A stretch of 9,243 nucleotides of DNA from Bacteroidota bacterium. GTDB taxonomy: Bacteria; Bacteroidota; Bacteroidia; Chitinophagales; LD1. The notes under the pieces are model-generated. The model did no database searches, had not been told where the DNA came from, and was given only the letters and a program-made list of their open reading frames with translations. The stretch covers positions 1 through 9,243 of the forward strand of contig JAEYZB010000040.1 of the NCBI GenBank assembly GCA_023428205.1. The letters are read 5' to 3'. Made by a program: the position numbers and the translations under genes. Shown piece by piece: positions 7,871 through 9,243 of this stretch (its first letter is position 1; the number at the start of each line of letters is the position of its first letter).

Positions 7871-8542
7871 TTACAACGGCTTTATCGCCTCGGAAATAAA
7901 GAGTCCTGATTCGGCAGGAAAAGCATATAAACTGAAATGGTCTCCCGGAATTTCCGTAAACGGTTCATCGGGAACAAATAAAATACGGTCTTTCAGTGCA
8001 TGCAAACGCAACAGTTCTTTATACTGCGGACGTTCCAAAGAAGTAATAATATTTAGCATTTTCAAAACATACGCTTTATCAAACGAATCATACGTGTCCA
8101 TAAGTAGTTTTACAGCCTCGTAACTTGACTTACACTCATACTTTTTCAGAAAAATCTTTTTCACAAACGAAGCATAATATAAGCCCGAGTTTACAATGAA
8201 TCTGCGTAGACAACGGTATTTAATAATATTGTGCCCACCCACTTTTTCAAACGAAGTAAAGGCTGAAAGCAATACCACCGGATTCTGCAAAAAGTGATTC
8301 ACCCAAGCCGCCAGCCAGCCGCCAGTTGATTGTCCGATAATAATATCATTCGGCTCAATTCCGTAATACGCAATCAGCTTCGGTACAAAGTCCGCTACCG
8401 CAAATTTATCATCTGGAAACTGTGCCAACACCGGTCGATAGTCCGCATATTTATATTCAAATGTTTTCGGCAGCTCCGCTAAAAGCGGAGGAAAGATTTG
8501 TTCGTTTTCCATAAAACCCGGGAAAAGCCAAACACGTTTCAT
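7871..8542 (-). CDS. Alpha/beta hydrolase, substrate unknown
   Basis: This 223-residue cytoplasmic protein has no signal peptide or membrane helix. It begins MKRVWLFPGF, a first strand plus an oxyanion-hole-like PGF loop. The nucleophile elbow is GQSTGG at 70-75, with Ser72 as the predicted nucleophile. The LHALKDRI segment (180-187) supplies the probable acid, Asp185, and GDHFSLY (200-206) the catalytic His202, so the triad is complete and in the usual order. Residues about 105-170 form a helical cap-like insertion rich in Lys, Tyr and Phe. The arrangement resembles short Bacteroidota hydrolases of the BioH/esterase type, but nothing in the sequence fixes a substrate. It is monocistronic as far as visible: actA lies 459 nt downstream in the same direction, and the kinase gene upstream is divergent. 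It has no evident link to ACIII. Confidence 0.85.
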   Translation of the reverse strand: MKRVWLFPGFMENEQIFPPLLAELPKTFEYKYADYRPVLAQFPDDKFAVADFVPKLIAYYGIEPNDIIIGQSTGGWLAAWVNHFLQNPVVLLSAFTSFEKVGGHNIIKYRCLRRFIVNSGLYYASFVKKIFLKKYECKSSYEAVKLLMDTYDSFDKAYVLKMLNIITSLERPQYKELLRLHALKDRILFVPDEPFTEIPGDHFSLYAFPAESGLFISEAIKPL

Positions 8543-8561
8543 TTTTCGCGATATTTAAACG

Positions 8562-8569
8562 CAAGTATA
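8562..8569 (-). promoter_or_regulatory. Possible -7 element of the hydrolase promoter
   Basis: On the minus strand, TATACTTG differs from the Bacteroidota -7 consensus TAnnTTTG at one base and lies 19 nt upstream of the hydrolase ATG. No TTG sits at the expected -33 distance; only a T-rich run is present there. This is a weak, motif-only call. Confidence 0.25.
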
Positions 8570-8654
8570 TCTCTAATTAATTGAAAATAAGAGAAAATAT
8601 TGAGTAGCGCAAAATTTGAACAATTCCGGCATTTCGCCTATCATTGTCCTATTC

Positions 8655-8678
8655 TCAAATCGTCAAATCGTCAAATTG
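8655..8678 (+). repeat. Three 8-bp tandem repeats (TCAAATCG, TCAAATCG, TCAAATTG)
   Basis: The units are 8655-8662, 8663-8670 and 8671-8678. The last unit differs at one base (C to T), and this change creates the TTG that is the likely start codon of the kinase gene. The unit length is not a multiple of three, so a change in copy number would alter spacing upstream of the start, or the frame if translation began further upstream. Confidence 0.7.
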
Positions 8679-9191
8679 AAAATCATTTTCACCGGCTCTG
8701 AATCTACCGCCAAAACCACAATTTCCGAACAGTTGGCAAAGCAACTCGGATTCGCCCACATGGCTGAATTTGCAAGAAGCTACATCAATAAATTGCAAGG
8801 CAAAACATACACCTATGAAGATGTCATAGCGATTGCCGAAAAACAAAGAGAAATCGAAGAAATGGCGGCAAAAAACGAGCAGATTACTTTATTTGATACC
8901 GATATGCTGACGCTGAAAATTTGGCTGCAATACTATGGTTGGCCGTTGCCGAATTGGATGAATGATTTTATAGAAAAACACCAAGCCGATTTATACTTAC
9001 TGATGCAACCAGACATCGCTTGGCACCCCGACCCGCAACGCCAAACTCCGCACGATAGAGAAAAATTATTTGCCATTTACGAAAACGAATTGCAACAACT
9101 CAATGCCAACTACCGCATCATTTCAGGCGTTGGAGAAACGCGAGTTGAAAATTGCAGGCGCGCAATCGAAGATTTTTTAACTCATAGATAA
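8676..9191 (+). CDS. NadR-like ATP-binding protein, probable nicotinamide riboside kinase-type P-loop kinase
   Basis: Read from the TTG at 8676-8678, the protein has 171 residues and begins MKIIFTGSES, so the P-loop strand starts at once, as in the family. The Walker A motif, GSESTAKT (7-14), has Ala in place of the usual Gly before Lys. A Walker B-like ITLFDTD is at 70-76. The PDIAWHPDPQRQTPHDR segment (112-128) matches the place and character of the substrate/lid region of the NadR C-terminal kinase domain. There is no NMN adenylyltransferase domain, so this is a stand-alone kinase domain, as is common in Bacteroidota. The expected reaction is ATP-dependent phosphorylation of nicotinamide riboside in NAD salvage, inferred from family likeness. 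An in-frame TTG at 8616 would add 20 poorly conserved-looking residues encoded across the tandem repeat and is less likely. No clear promoter is visible upstream. Confidence 0.75.
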   Translation: MKIIFTGSESTAKTTISEQLAKQLGFAHMAEFARSYINKLQGKTYTYEDVIAIAEKQREIEEMAAKNEQITLFDTDMLTLKIWLQYYGWPLPNWMNDFIEKHQADLYLLMQPDIAWHPDPQRQTPHDREKLFAIYENELQQLNANYRIISGVGETRVENCRRAIEDFLTHR

Positions 9192-9243
9192 TGCAGATTT
9201 TCGCAGAATCATTTTTCGTAAAGACACTAAGCTTTTTCACTTT

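Noticed and set aside
7758..8123. Plus-strand 121-codon open frame
   Set aside because: Most of it overlaps the hydrolase gene antisense, and its translation is Ser/Lys-rich without any recognisable domain. The hydrolase frame has a full catalytic triad.
8616..8675. TTG at 8616 as the start of the NadR-like gene
   Set aside because: The extra 20 codons precede the P-loop strand, span the tandem repeat, and have no counterpart expected in the family. The TTG at 8676 places the P-loop at the usual distance.
9192..9243. Possible terminator hairpin after the NadR-like gene (GATT-7 nt-AATC followed by a T-run)
   Set aside because: The stem is only 4 bp of mostly A/T pairs, too weak to support.

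Overview
The window comes from a member of the Bacteroidota. The evidence is the gene content and order of a Bacteroidota-type alternative complex III (ACIII) operon, an A/T-rich promoter matching the Bacteroidota sigma factor consensus (TTG, 19 nt, TAnnTTTG), weak or absent Shine-Dalgarno sequences, and moderate-to-low GC content. I cannot assign a genus.

Positions 1 to about 7412 are one minus-strand operon, transcribed right to left. The order is actA (multihaem cytochrome c), actB (iron-sulphur/molybdopterin-like subunit), actC (NrfD-like membrane subunit), actD (DUF3341 membrane subunit), actE (monohaem cytochrome c lipoprotein) and actF (second NrfD-like membrane subunit, cut by the left edge after 70 codons). 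Gaps between genes are 12 to 58 nt, and no terminator is visible inside. Together the products form a quinol:electron-acceptor oxidoreductase that replaces the bc1 complex. Quinol is oxidised in the membrane subunits, electrons pass through ActB iron-sulphur clusters and ActA haems, and ActE or the ActA monohaem domain passes them to a terminal oxidase. In related genomes, cytochrome oxidase genes commonly follow actF, so they are expected just beyond the left edge, but this window does not show them.

Positions 7413-7870 hold the likely operon promoter and then about 400 nt with no convincing gene. This gap has one perfect DnaA-box sequence and a short open stretch that may be a gene remnant. 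An alpha/beta hydrolase follows on the minus strand (7871-8542). A NadR-like nucleotide/nucleoside kinase (about 8676-9191) lies divergently on the plus strand and probably starts at a TTG that forms the end of a small 8-bp tandem repeat. The last 52 nt hold nothing identifiable.

The main system here is a known one (ACIII). I found no convincing undescribed system. The points worth a second look are the haem and iron-sulphur details of ActA and ActB, the promoter that corrects the actA start, and the small repeat and unassigned sequence to the right.
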